Both the position numbers and the translations under genes were made by a program. DNA of 64,000 nucleotides. Origin: Thermogemmatispora aurantia. GTDB taxonomy: Bacteria; Chloroflexota; Ktedonobacteria; Ktedonobacterales; Ktedonobacteraceae. The DNA lies in assembly GCF_008974285.1 (NCBI RefSeq), contig NZ_BKZV01000010.1, positions 1 to 64,000 on the forward strand, written 5' to 3'. The first letter of the stretch is position 1. Every line of letters starts with the position of its first letter. The notes under the pieces were generated by a model, which was not told the origin of the DNA, made no database searches, and was given only the letters and a program-made list of their open reading frames with translations. Positions 34,909-42,661 of the stretch are shown here, piece by piece.

Positions 34909-36288
34909 ATGACGCAGATAGAAGCGTATATAGCAGAGCATGAGCAGCGTTTCCTGGAAGATCTCAAAGGATGGCTGCGTATTCCCAGCATCAGTACCCT
35001 GCCCGAATATGCTGCCGATGTGCGCCGTGCCGCCGAATATGCCGCTGGCCAATTGCGCAGCATTGGCCTTGACAACGTGCGCCTCATCGAGACCAAGGGC
35101 CACCCGCTGGTCTATGGTGAGTGGCTCAAAGCGGCGGGCCGGCCAACTCTACTTATCTATGGACATTATGATGTCCAGCCCGTCGATCCCATCGAACTCT
35201 GGCAGACGCCGCCCTTCGAACCGACCATTCGCGGCGAAAACCTCTACTGTCGGGGGGCCTGCGACGACAAAGGGCAGACCATGCTCGTCTTCAAAGCCCT
35301 GGAGGCCCTCATCACCACCGAGGGAGGGCTGCCTGTCAACGTGCGTGTCCTCATCGAAGGGGAAGAGGAGGCCGGAGGTGAATCCATCGAGCACTATGTC
35401 CGCAGCTATCCTGAGCGCCTGACCTGCGACGCCGCCTTCATCTGCGACACCCACATGCCGGCGCCTGACCTGCCGGCCCTCATCTCTGGCTTGCGCGGCA
35501 TTATCTACACCGAAGTCGAAGCGCGTGGGGCCGTGCGCGACCTGCACTCCGGCACCTATGGCGGCATCGCCCCCAACCCCTTCCACGCTCTGGCTCTCAT
35601 CATTGCCGGCCTCAAAGACGCGCGTGGACATATCCACATTCCCGGCCTCTACGACCATCAGCGTGAAGCGCCAGCGCAGGAACAGCGCTTCTGGCAAGAA
35701 GATCCCCTTCACCTGGCTGAGACCCTGCGCGAAGAGATGGGCGTGGCCCAGCTCTCCGGCGAACCAGAATATCCGCCACTGCAACGCATCTGGGCCAGAC
35801 CAACTCTGGAAATTCACGGCTTTGTCGGCGGCTTCAGTGGCGAAGGAGCCAAAACTGTCATCCCTGCCAACGGCAAAGTCAAGATCAGCATGCGCATCCC
35901 ACCCGACCTTGGACTCAAAGCCGAAGAAGTCTATCGCCTGTTCGAACGGCGCGTCAAGGAGCTGGCGCCGCCCGACGTCGAGGTCACCGTCCGCAAAATC
36001 CATGCCGGAGAGGGAGTGCTCGTCTCGCCCGAAGCCTCCGTCATTCGGGCAGCTTCAGCAGCCCTCAAAGAGACCTACGGGCGCGAGCCGGTCTTCATTC
36101 GCGAAGGTGGCTCCATTCCCATCGCCGCCCTCTTTAACGATATCCTGCAGGTGCCCATTGTCTTCATGGGCTTTGGCCTGCCCGATGACAATCTACACTC
36201 GCCCAACGAAAAATACTCTCTCAAGCAATTCTTCAGAGGAGTGCGCACCGTCGCGCGTTTCTTGCAGCTCTACGGAGCGGGCGCCTGA
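34909..36288 (+). CDS. M20 family dipeptidase/metallopeptidase
   Basis: A 459-residue member of the ArgE/DapE/CNDP-type M20 peptidases, which use two zinc ions to cleave dipeptides or acyl amino acids. Metal and catalytic residues lie in LLIYGHYDVQP (His about 86, Asp about 88), GACDDKGQ (Asp about 118), the EGEEEAGGES block (Glu-Glu about 151-152) and a C-terminal His in DDNLHSPNEKY. The dimerisation domain occupies about 200-370. ATG at 34909 follows AAGGAAGGAAGAG. A frame open from 34807 lacks family character upstream. Confidence 0.9.
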   Translation: MTQIEAYIAEHEQRFLEDLKGWLRIPSISTLPEYAADVRRAAEYAAGQLRSIGLDNVRLIETKGHPLVYGEWLKAAGRPTLLIYGHYDVQPVDPIELWQTPPFEPTIRGENLYCRGACDDKGQTMLVFKALEALITTEGGLPVNVRVLIEGEEEAGGESIEHYVRSYPERLTCDAAFICDTHMPAPDLPALISGLRGIIYTEVEARGAVRDLHSGTYGGIAPNPFHALALIIAGLKDARGHIHIPGLYDHQREAPAQEQRFWQEDPLHLAETLREEMGVAQLSGEPEYPPLQRIWARPTLEIHGFVGGFSGEGAKTVIPANGKVKISMRIPPDLGLKAEEVYRLFERRVKELAPPDVEVTVRKIHAGEGVLVSPEASVIRAASAALKETYGREPVFIREGGSIPIAALFNDILQVPIVFMGFGLPDDNLHSPNEKYSLKQFFRGVRTVARFLQLYGAGA

Positions 36289-36705
36289 GTGCGAGTGAGC
36301 CGAGCCCGAGCCAACTCGCAGCATCGGGAAAGAACGGAGAGGAAGGCCGGGGCCGGAGCGGCCTGGGCGAAACAAAAAACAGAGCAGGAAAGATAGCTCT
36401 CCTGTGAAGAGCTGCCTTTCCTGCTCTGTAATCTACATCCGTTCCCGTGGCACAGATAGGCTCGGTTCCAGTAATGAAGGAAGATCGAATCTGCTAAAAA
36501 CCAAACGCCTGACCAGCGCAGCTCGCCGACCGCGCTGATCGGGGGATTACCTGGCAAGCGTCGTAGTGCAGACAGATACAAGCCAGCCTGCGCCGCGCAC
36601 TACACGCCAGAGTCGCGCCTCTGCCCTGGGAAACGACAACCACTGATTGAGGGGGCGCGGCGTGGACTGGGAAAGTCGACCACGACGGTGATCGCACCGG
36701 TCATG
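36289..36705. other. Intergenic region between dipeptidase and sigma factor genes
   Basis: About 417 bases between convergent genes. It contains the strong minus-strand terminator at 36373-36429. From 36430 to 36705 no gene or element is recognised. Confidence 0.6.
36373..36429 (-). terminator. Intrinsic terminator of the sigma factor gene
   Basis: A perfect 14-pair stem (ACAGAGCAGGAAAG, 36379-36392, with CTTTCCTGCTCTGT, 36416-36429) plus an inner AGCTCT/AGAGCT pairing. Read on the minus strand it is followed at once by TTTTTTGTTT. It lies about 280 bases beyond the sigma factor stop codon. Confidence 0.75.
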
Positions 36706-37956
36706 TCAGCCGCGCAGACGCTCCAGGACCGGCGGTTGGCGCAGTTTCGCCAGAGCGCCGGCCTCGATCTGGCGCACACGCTCGCGCGTAATCCCCAGCT
36801 CGCGGCCCACCTGCTCTAGCGGATGAGCCTGGCCATTGCCCAGGCCAAAGCGCAACTGCAGCACCAGGCGCTCGCGCGGCGTCAGCACCGACTCCAGCAC
36901 GCGCTGGACCTCGTCCTTCAGCGTCTGGGTTGTCGCGATATCTTCTGGTGAAGCGGACTCTGTGTCAGCCAGCACATCGCCCAGCTCCTGCTCCTCATCC
37001 TCGCCGACCGGCAATTCCAGGGAGACGGGCGCTCCCGGAGCCGACTGCAGCTCCTGCATGCGGATCGGGTCCAGCCCTGTGGCCTCGGCCAGCTCCTGCT
37101 CAGTCGGCTCGCGGCCCAGCTCCTGTAGCAGGCGCTGACGCTCGCGGCGGATGCGGTTCAACGCCGTATTCACATAGACAGGCAAGCGGATCGTGCGCCC
37201 TTTATCAGCCACCGCGCGACTGATGGCCTGGCGAATCCACCAGGTGGCATGCGTCGAGAAGCGATGACCCCGACGCCAGTCATAGCGCTGTACGGCCCGA
37301 ATCAGACCGATGTTGCCCTCCTGGATCAGATCAAGCAGGCTCAGACCGCGCCCGACATAGCGCTTAGCGATGCTCACCACCAGGCGCAGATTGGCCAGAA
37401 TGAACTGCTTCTTGGCCTCGCGGTCGCCCATCTCGATGCGCTTGGCCAGCTCGATTTCTCGCTCATGCGAGATCATGGGCACGCGCCCGATCTCGCGCAG
37501 ATATGCCATCACAGCGTCCGATTCGCCGGTGTCTAGAGCGCTCGCCGTGCTCTCGTCCGCATAGTCGGCGCGGCGCCGGCGCCCACCGGAGCGGCGTGCT
37601 GCACCCGCGCGCGTCGCCGGCAGGGGAGGAAGAGAGAGCAACGAAGCAGTGTCTTCTAGCTCAGGCGAACCTGGCAATTGCGTCAGATCTTCATGCATAT
37701 CAGGCATCTCTTCTAACTCCAGGGCTGCTGGCTCCAGACCGCTGAGGTCCTCGTCCAGTTCAGGCTCTTCGTCCTTGCCAGGTTCCTCCTCTCCATCATC
37801 AACAACAGCGTCGTCGTTGTCGTCGTCAAAATCTATATATTCAAGATCCTTCGTAAGCAACTGATCAAGCTGCTTCTCCAGATCTGGATTGTCTCGTGTG
37901 GGCTGATCGTCTAAGATAAGCGCATTTCCCGTGTCGGCACGCTCCAGGTCTAACAT
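36706..37956 (-). CDS. RpoD/SigA-family RNA polymerase sigma factor
   Basis: A 416-residue sigma70-family protein. Residues about 1-125 are strongly acidic (for example DFDDDNDDAVVDDGEEE near 42-60). They take the place of region 1.1 without obvious similarity to it. Region 1.2 is SDAVMAYLREIGRVPMIS (about 146-163), region 2 has LRLVVSIAKRYVGRGLSLLD, IGLIRAVQRYDWRRGHRFST and ATWWIRQAI, and region 4.2 ends with the helix-turn-helix LGITRERVRQIEAGALAKLR. These match primary or group 2 sigma factors. ATG at 37954-37956 has GGAGG six bases upstream, excluding a longer frame to 37998. Whether it is the main or an alternative sigma factor cannot be told here. Confidence 0.92.
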   Translation of the reverse strand: MLDLERADTGNALILDDQPTRDNPDLEKQLDQLLTKDLEYIDFDDDNDDAVVDDGEEEPGKDEEPELDEDLSGLEPAALELEEMPDMHEDLTQLPGSPELEDTASLLSLPPLPATRAGAARRSGGRRRRADYADESTASALDTGESDAVMAYLREIGRVPMISHEREIELAKRIEMGDREAKKQFILANLRLVVSIAKRYVGRGLSLLDLIQEGNIGLIRAVQRYDWRRGHRFSTHATWWIRQAISRAVADKGRTIRLPVYVNTALNRIRRERQRLLQELGREPTEQELAEATGLDPIRMQELQSAPGAPVSLELPVGEDEEQELGDVLADTESASPEDIATTQTLKDEVQRVLESVLTPRERLVLQLRFGLGNGQAHPLEQVGRELGITRERVRQIEAGALAKLRQPPVLERLRG

Positions 37957-38307
37957 GTGCGCCCTCCATGAAAAGGTAGTGTCTATCTTAAGCAGCAAGA
38001 TAGCGGCTGTGAGGCTGTCTGACCCTACACGCAGGGAAAGCGAGCCTTCGACCTGAGAGAGACCAGGTCTAACGCCGGGTAGGAGAAAGATGTAAGATGA
38101 GACACGTTGCTTCTACCGATAGGAACACAGTACGGCCCAGAAATATTCCAGCGCTATTCCAATTATACCCTAAAGGTTTCCTTCCGTGCCAGTCTGTGGC
38201 AGCACTGAAGCTCTAAAGATGTTACATATCAACATAAGGGTACTTTGCTACAAAAGGAGTATGCTTTTTCAACGTTGCACTCACTATTACATACGCGTGA
38301 GGGTGGG
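37957..38307. other. AT-rich region upstream of the sigma factor gene
   Basis: About 350 bases, noticeably AT-rich between 38100 and 38290. On the minus strand a perfect TATAAT lies at 38167-38162, without a good -35 at the usual distance, suggesting a regulated or atypical promoter for the sigma factor gene. It also covers the 3' end side of the dedA gene. No small gene is seen. Confidence 0.45.
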
Positions 38308-39024
38308 CTAAAGTGGCAGGGAACCCGAAGAACCGGGGGCGGCCCCTGGAGAGGCGGCCCGCTCTGGCTCTTCCAGCTGTGGTCGGGGCTGTGGCTGTGA
38401 TTCTGTGTGAGTTGCGCGCAGGCGGCGCAGCAGTAGCAGCAAGCGGTAGCTCAACCAGGTGGCCAGGGCCAGGGCCAGCAAGAGCAGCGAGATTGTACCG
38501 AGAATCTCACCCACTGCCTCCCAGCTGGCGCCGAAGAGAAAGCCCAGGCTGAGCGGCAGCCCGACGCCGACCAGCTCGCCGAGCGCATCGAAGAGCAGAA
38601 ACTTGCGGTAAGGATAGCGCTCCGCTCCTGAGAGGAGCGTAATCGGCACCCCGATGGCCGAGAAGACGGTGCGACCGAGAAAGATCGCCCACCCTCCTCG
38701 TTGATGGAAGAGCTGCCGTGCGCGGCTGAGGGCCTGCTGTGGAATCCAGTGCCGCGGCGAGTGTTCCAGGTAATCGAGCAGGCGGCTGCCCCAGCGACGA
38801 CCAAGGCTATAGCCGACGCTATCGCCGGCCACGGCGGCGCTCATCGCCAGCACTACCAGCAAGCCAAGGTTGTAATCTCCCAGCACGGCGAAGGCGCCCG
38901 CGGCCAACAAGAGCAGCGTAATCGGGAGCGGAATGCCGGCGGCCCCCACAAAGACCAGTCCCCACAGGGCTGGATAGCCGTACTCTTGCAACCAGTTGAC
39001 CAGGTAAGGAAGCAAGGCGCTCAT
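38308..39024 (-). CDS. DedA family membrane protein
   Basis: A 238-residue DedA/VTT-domain protein, a group that includes flippases for undecaprenyl phosphate and phospholipids. Family features: the re-entrant segment VGAAGIPLPITLLLLAAG (about 26-43), GDSVGYSLGRRWGSRLLDYLE (about 67-87), and FLGRTVFSAIGVPITLLSG with the conserved Arg (about 115-133). Instead of the usual acidic residue in E/D-x-x-x-P-x-P-E/D, the N-terminal motif here reads AAGIPLPITL. The tail (about 200-238) is Pro/Ser/Gln-rich. Start overlaps the stop of the upstream gene by four bases, so translation is coupled. Confidence 0.88.
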   Translation of the reverse strand: MSALLPYLVNWLQEYGYPALWGLVFVGAAGIPLPITLLLLAAGAFAVLGDYNLGLLVVLAMSAAVAGDSVGYSLGRRWGSRLLDYLEHSPRHWIPQQALSRARQLFHQRGGWAIFLGRTVFSAIGVPITLLSGAERYPYRKFLLFDALGELVGVGLPLSLGFLFGASWEAVGEILGTISLLLLALALATWLSYRLLLLLRRLRATHTESQPQPRPQLEEPERAASPGAAPGSSGSLPL

Positions 39025-39461
39025 GGCCGTTCTCCCTTTGCCAGTGCAGAGGATGCCGCAGGCTCTCTCGTCGGGGTGCTTTTTGGCCCTGGGTGCTGCT
39101 GGCGATAGGTCTCGATGGCCTGTTGCAGCGTGCGAATCAACTCGTCAACGGGACGTTTTGTGCGTAGGGCCAGCGCATGGAGGGTCAGATGTTGTACAGA
39201 GGGCGTCTCTGGAATATGCAAGGCCCGGTAAAGGTACGCAGCTGGTACATGGCAGATATGAGCCACGTAGGGTATCGTCATCCAGGGGCGAATGCTGCGC
39301 ACATCCCCCGCTTTGGCCAGGGCGCTCTGTTGCTGCAGATGCTGCACGGCATGATAGGTTGAATTGGCAGCATACACTGTCGTGCTGACGGCCAGGCAGA
39401 GCAGGAGCACCAGCCCAAGCAACTTAAGTTTTAGACTCAGCACCAGGCTGCGGCCCGACAT
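39021..39461 (-). CDS. Hypothetical protein with N-terminal membrane segment
   Basis: A 146-residue protein with one hydrophobic segment near the N terminus (LKLKLLGLVLLLCLAVSTTVY) acting as signal or anchor. The remaining part contains TIPYVAHICHVPAAYLYRAL and HALALRTKRPVDELIRTLQQ, which look like a pair of helix-turn-helix-like units, followed by a disordered Pro/Ser tail. No family is recognised. The start is uncertain: ATG at 39461 is used since the hydrophobic segment then lies at the N terminus, but a GTG at 39542 is open. It overlaps dedA by four bases (ATGA), suggesting a functional pair. Confidence 0.65.
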   Translation of the reverse strand: MSGRSLVLSLKLKLLGLVLLLCLAVSTTVYAANSTYHAVQHLQQQSALAKAGDVRSIRPWMTIPYVAHICHVPAAYLYRALHIPETPSVQHLTLHALALRTKRPVDELIRTLQQAIETYRQQHPGPKSTPTREPAASSALAKGERP

Positions 39462-39548
39462 AGCAATGGCAAAGGTAGGAAAGCAGCCGCCAGCGCTCGG
39501 CGGCGCTGGCCACCCATTTCTATCAACAAGGAAATCCAGCACCTTCTC

Positions 39549-39577
39549 TTGACGTCACAGAAGCTCTTTTCTAGAAT
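39549..39577 (+). promoter_or_regulatory. Sigma70-type promoter of dut, probably giving a leaderless mRNA
   Basis: TTGACG (39549-39554), exactly 17 bases, TAGAAT (39572-39577). Transcription would be expected to begin around 39584-39586, on or next to the A of the dut ATG at 39585. No ribosome binding site lies between. Confidence 0.65.
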
Positions 39578-39584
39578 AGCAGAA

Positions 39585-40034
39585 ATGGACAAGTATCTGC
39601 AACCGCTAGATGTGGCGATCAAACGTGTGGACCCAACCTTGCCGTTGCCGACCTACGCCACTGCTGGCTCGGTTGGCTTTGATCTCCTCTGCCGTCAAGA
39701 TACAGAGATCGCGCCTCGCGATCTCGGTTTCATTCCGGGCAATGTCATTGTGAGCACGCCACCGGGCTATCTGTTGCTGGTGACCCTGCGCAGCAGCACG
39801 CCGCGGCGCAAGGGGCTGCTGATCCCTCATGGGGTGGGTATTATCGATCAGGACTACTGTGGCGAAGGTGATGAGGTGCTGATCCAGGTCTACAACTTCC
39901 GTGACGAGCCTGTCCTGATCAGGCGCGGCGAGCGCATCGCCCAGGGTATTTTCATTCCAGTGGTCCGGGCCTGCTGGCAGGAGGCGACGGCCCTGGGGCC
40001 GGGGCGTGGTGGCTTCGGCAGTACGGGTGAATGA
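39585..40034 (+). CDS. dut: Deoxyuridine 5'-triphosphate nucleotidohydrolase (dUTPase)
   Basis: Dut cleaves dUTP to dUMP and pyrophosphate, keeping uracil out of DNA and feeding dTMP synthesis. The 149-residue protein has the trimeric dUTPase motifs: TAGSVGFDLLC (motif I), LRSSTPRRKGLL (motif II, usually RSSLA), HGVGIIDQDYCGEGDE (motif III with the catalytic Asp), RRGERIAQGIF (motif IV) and GRGGFGSTG (motif V). A TTG at 39549 is in frame, but it is part of the -35 box. ATG at 39585 gives the normal length and needs no leader. The J-domain gene overlaps its stop by four bases. Confidence 0.9.
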   Translation: MDKYLQPLDVAIKRVDPTLPLPTYATAGSVGFDLLCRQDTEIAPRDLGFIPGNVIVSTPPGYLLLVTLRSSTPRRKGLLIPHGVGIIDQDYCGEGDEVLIQVYNFRDEPVLIRRGERIAQGIFIPVVRACWQEATALGPGRGGFGSTGE

Positions 40035-40408
40035 GGCCAGTGATGCAGGACTATTATTCGATTCTGGAAATAGCGCCAACCGCCTCGCCCGAGGAGATCA
40101 GGCGCGCTTATCTGCGTCTGGCACGTCGCTATCATCCTGATGCGAATCAGAGCGCGGCGGGTATGCAGGCTAGATATGAGCAGCAGATGAAGCTGATCAA
40201 CGAGGCCTACGAGGTCCTGGGGGACCCACGACGCCGCGCCGCCTACGATGTGCACCGGGCCGCCGAGCTGCGCGTGCGTGCTCTCCGCGAGGCCCGTCTG
40301 AAATATCAGGCTCAGATGGGCAAGCACAACTCCTCGACCGAGATGACCTGGCTCGAAGGTCTGGTCGGCTTCGTGCGTGAATTGAAGCGTAGCCTGCGCG
40401 AGAATTAG
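40031..40408 (+). CDS. J-domain (DnaJ-like) protein
   Basis: A 125-residue protein consisting of a J domain and a short tail. Residues 7-75 read YYSILEIAPTASPEEIRRAY, RRYHPDANQS with the essential His-Pro-Asp for stimulating Hsp70 ATPase, and INEAYEVLGDPRRRAAYD. No Gly/Phe or zinc-finger region follows, so it is a type III J protein; its client is unknown. The ATG overlaps the dut TGA (ATGA). A second ATG four codons later is also possible. Confidence 0.88.
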   Translation: MRPVMQDYYSILEIAPTASPEEIRRAYLRLARRYHPDANQSAAGMQARYEQQMKLINEAYEVLGDPRRRAAYDVHRAAELRVRALREARLKYQAQMGKHNSSTEMTWLEGLVGFVRELKRSLREN

Positions 40409-40611
40409 CTTCTCTCACGAGAGGACGGGAGAGGCCCCCGCTATAGCGGTAGCGACTGCGCAAGCTGCACATGGCAAAATCCAGCGCTGCGCCGGTTGAC
40501 TGGCGTTGGGTGGCCTCTCTCACAAGCGCTGCTTCTCCTGCCTGGCCGACTGGCTCAGCACTGGTTCTCTCTCCCACCCCTCGCTCCCGGACAGGCCAGC
40601 CGGGTAGCAGC

Positions 40612-41661
40612 CTAGACCCCGGCCTCGGCTCGCTGCTCGCCGCTGGTTCCCAACCTGGCCAGGCCCTCGGCGATGGCCGTCACTACTCCCTGCTCCGCCG
40701 TTTCGCGCGCCACCCGCAGCGCGTTTTTGATGGCCTTGGCGTTAGAACGCCCATGAGCAATGACTGCCACACCATTGACTCCCAAGAGAGGGACACCGCC
40801 ATACTCGGCATAGTCGAGGCGTTTGAAGAGCTGCTTCAGACTCGGCTTGAGCACCGCCGCCGCCAGGGTATTGACTGGGTTGCTGGTCATCTGGCTGCGT
40901 AGCATGGCGATCAGCGTCTCGGCCAGTCCCTCGCTGAGCTTGAGAACAACATTGCCCACGAAGCCATCGCAAACCACGACCTCGGCAGCGCCTGCTGGAA
41001 TATCGCGCCCTTCAATGTTGCCGATAAAGTTCAGCCCGAGCCGCGGAGCGCTCTCTTTGAGCAGGCGATGGGTTTCCTGGACCTGCTGATTGCCCTTGGT
41101 CTCCTCTTCGCCGTTGGCCAGCAATGCCACCCGTGGGCGATTGATGTGAAAAATGCGCTCCATGTAGACGGCTCCCATCAGGGCAAACTGCTGCAGGTAC
41201 TCGGGCTTGCAATCCGTATTGGCGCCCACGTCGAGGACCAGGGTTGTGCCGGTGCGCGTTGGCATGACCGTGCCCAGGGCGGGCCGATCAACGCCGGCGA
41301 TGCGTTTCAAAACGAACAGCGAAGCGGCCATCATGGCACCGCTATTGCCGGCAGAGACTGCCCCTACAACCTGGCCGCTGCGCGCCAGCTCCAGGGCCAC
41401 CACCAGCGAGGCATTCTTCTTTCGCCGCACCGCGGTGGCTGGGTGCTCATCCATCGCGATGACCTCATCGGTGGGGGTAATCGCCAGGTCGAGGCCGTGG
41501 GTGTCGTAGCGAGCCAGCTCTGCACGGATCTGTTCCTCATGACCCACGAGCTGAACGCCGATGCCGTACTCACGCGCCGCCTCCACCGCCCCCTGCACTG
41601 TGGCCCCGGGAGCGTAGTCCCCCCCCATTGCGTCGAGCGCGACGCGTACTTTCGCCTCCAT
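40612..41661 (-). CDS. plsX: Phosphate acyltransferase PlsX
   Basis: PlsX makes acyl-phosphate from acyl-ACP for phospholipid synthesis by PlsY. The 349-residue protein begins VRVALDAMGGDYAP, the family hallmark, and has AVSAGNSGAMMAASLF (about 101-116), RPALGTVMPTRTG, VLDVGANTDCKPEYL, NGEEETKGNQQV and VVCDGFVGNVVLKLSEG, all characteristic. Length is typical. It lies 86 bases downstream of the response regulator on the same strand. The usual partners fabD, fabG, acpP or rpmF are not adjacent. Confidence 0.95.
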   Translation of the reverse strand: MEAKVRVALDAMGGDYAPGATVQGAVEAAREYGIGVQLVGHEEQIRAELARYDTHGLDLAITPTDEVIAMDEHPATAVRRKKNASLVVALELARSGQVVGAVSAGNSGAMMAASLFVLKRIAGVDRPALGTVMPTRTGTTLVLDVGANTDCKPEYLQQFALMGAVYMERIFHINRPRVALLANGEEETKGNQQVQETHRLLKESAPRLGLNFIGNIEGRDIPAGAAEVVVCDGFVGNVVLKLSEGLAETLIAMLRSQMTSNPVNTLAAAVLKPSLKQLFKRLDYAEYGGVPLLGVNGVAVIAHGRSNAKAIKNALRVARETAEQGVVTAIAEGLARLGTSGEQRAEAGV

Positions 41662-41747
41662 AGCCTTGCTCTCCTCTTGCCCTCAGACTGCTCTTGCTCT
41701 CGTAGCTCTTGTTGTTCTTGTTGCCTCTGAAACCGGGATCGTCACCT

Positions 41748-42119
41748 TCATGGCTCGCCGATGGTCTTGTGCACCAGCTCGACCAGCTCGTCCAGGTTAA
41801 AAGGTTTCGAGACAATCTCCACGACGCCAGCGTCGCGGAAGGTCTGCTCTTCGTGGGCCACATTGGGATAGGCCGTCACGATGATCACGGGAATCTTCTT
41901 CTCCAGCCACATCTCCATCAGCTTCAGCTCGTCCCGTCCGTCCAGATAGGGCATCATGATATCGAGCAGGATCAGATCGGGATCATGCTCGCGTACGGCG
42001 TCGTAGAAGCGTAGGCTCTGCGTCGTCATGTGGGTCTCATAACCCTCGTCGGCGAGCGCCTCGGTCAGGAGATCGGCGATGGTGGGGTCGTCATCCATAA
42101 TCAAGATCTTTTTGGCCAT
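41748..42119 (-). CDS. Single-domain response regulator
   Basis: A 123-residue CheY-like receiver with no output domain. The acidic pocket is DDD (residues 9-11), the phospho-acceptor is Asp53 in DLILLDIMMP, and the switch residues are Thr in VIIVTAYP (about 82) and Lys in EIVSKPFNL (about 105). No histidine kinase is nearby, so the partner is unknown. ATG at 42117-42119 is chosen because the receiver starts immediately; AGGGGG is about 11 bases upstream. It precedes plsX on the same strand and may share its transcript. Confidence 0.92.
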   Translation of the reverse strand: MAKKILIMDDDPTIADLLTEALADEGYETHMTTQSLRFYDAVREHDPDLILLDIMMPYLDGRDELKLMEMWLEKKIPVIIVTAYPNVAHEEQTFRDAGVVEIVSKPFNLDELVELVHKTIGEP

Positions 42120-42661
42120 GTGACCAACAGCCCCCTCGTCTCTCGTCTCGTGAATACAGTAACTACAGGCTCTTTGTACTACGATCAATCTCAAGCTCTC
42201 GCCCTCGGCGGAGGGCAAACCGCTCGCTTGGGGAGCGGTCGCGAGCACTTCTCGACCGCTGGCGTGGCGACCTCATTCGCACCCGATGCCATCGGGGCGC
42301 ATCTGCTGGCTGGGACCTGACCGGCGGAGCAGAGCAGCACGAAACGGGTTGATCAGCTTCCGCTGTGACCTCTCTGCCGTGCCAGCTCCGGCTCAAGGCC
42401 GCACAAGACCTGTCTCACTCAGCTCGCCCGAAGCGGCCCTCGCCTTGAGCAAGCTACCCGGCTCAGCGGCAGGTACCTTTGACTTTGCCTGAGTGGACTG
42501 GGTGGTAGATGCTCGTATAATTATAGCACCCTGCCACTGTCTTTAGACGTGCCAGCGAGGGTTTTTGCTCAGGCAGTAGGACCTTCTGTCTGGCTGCGCC
42601 CTGGCTCTGCTCTCCAGTTGGAGTGGCCCATCAGGTGCTCTCTCACCCCTTCCTTCCCTCT
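42120..42661. other. Intergenic region between response regulator and ISP-type methylase genes
   Basis: About 540 bases. It lies upstream of the response regulator and downstream of the methylase (both minus strand). On the minus strand TTGATC (42188-42183) and TAGTTA (42165-42160) at 17 bases could be a weak promoter. No gene or recognised RNA was found. Confidence 0.45.

Noticed and set aside
38170..38200. Sigma54-type promoter (TGGCACG on the minus strand) upstream of the sigma factor gene
   Set aside because: No GC-containing -12 element lies at the required distance.
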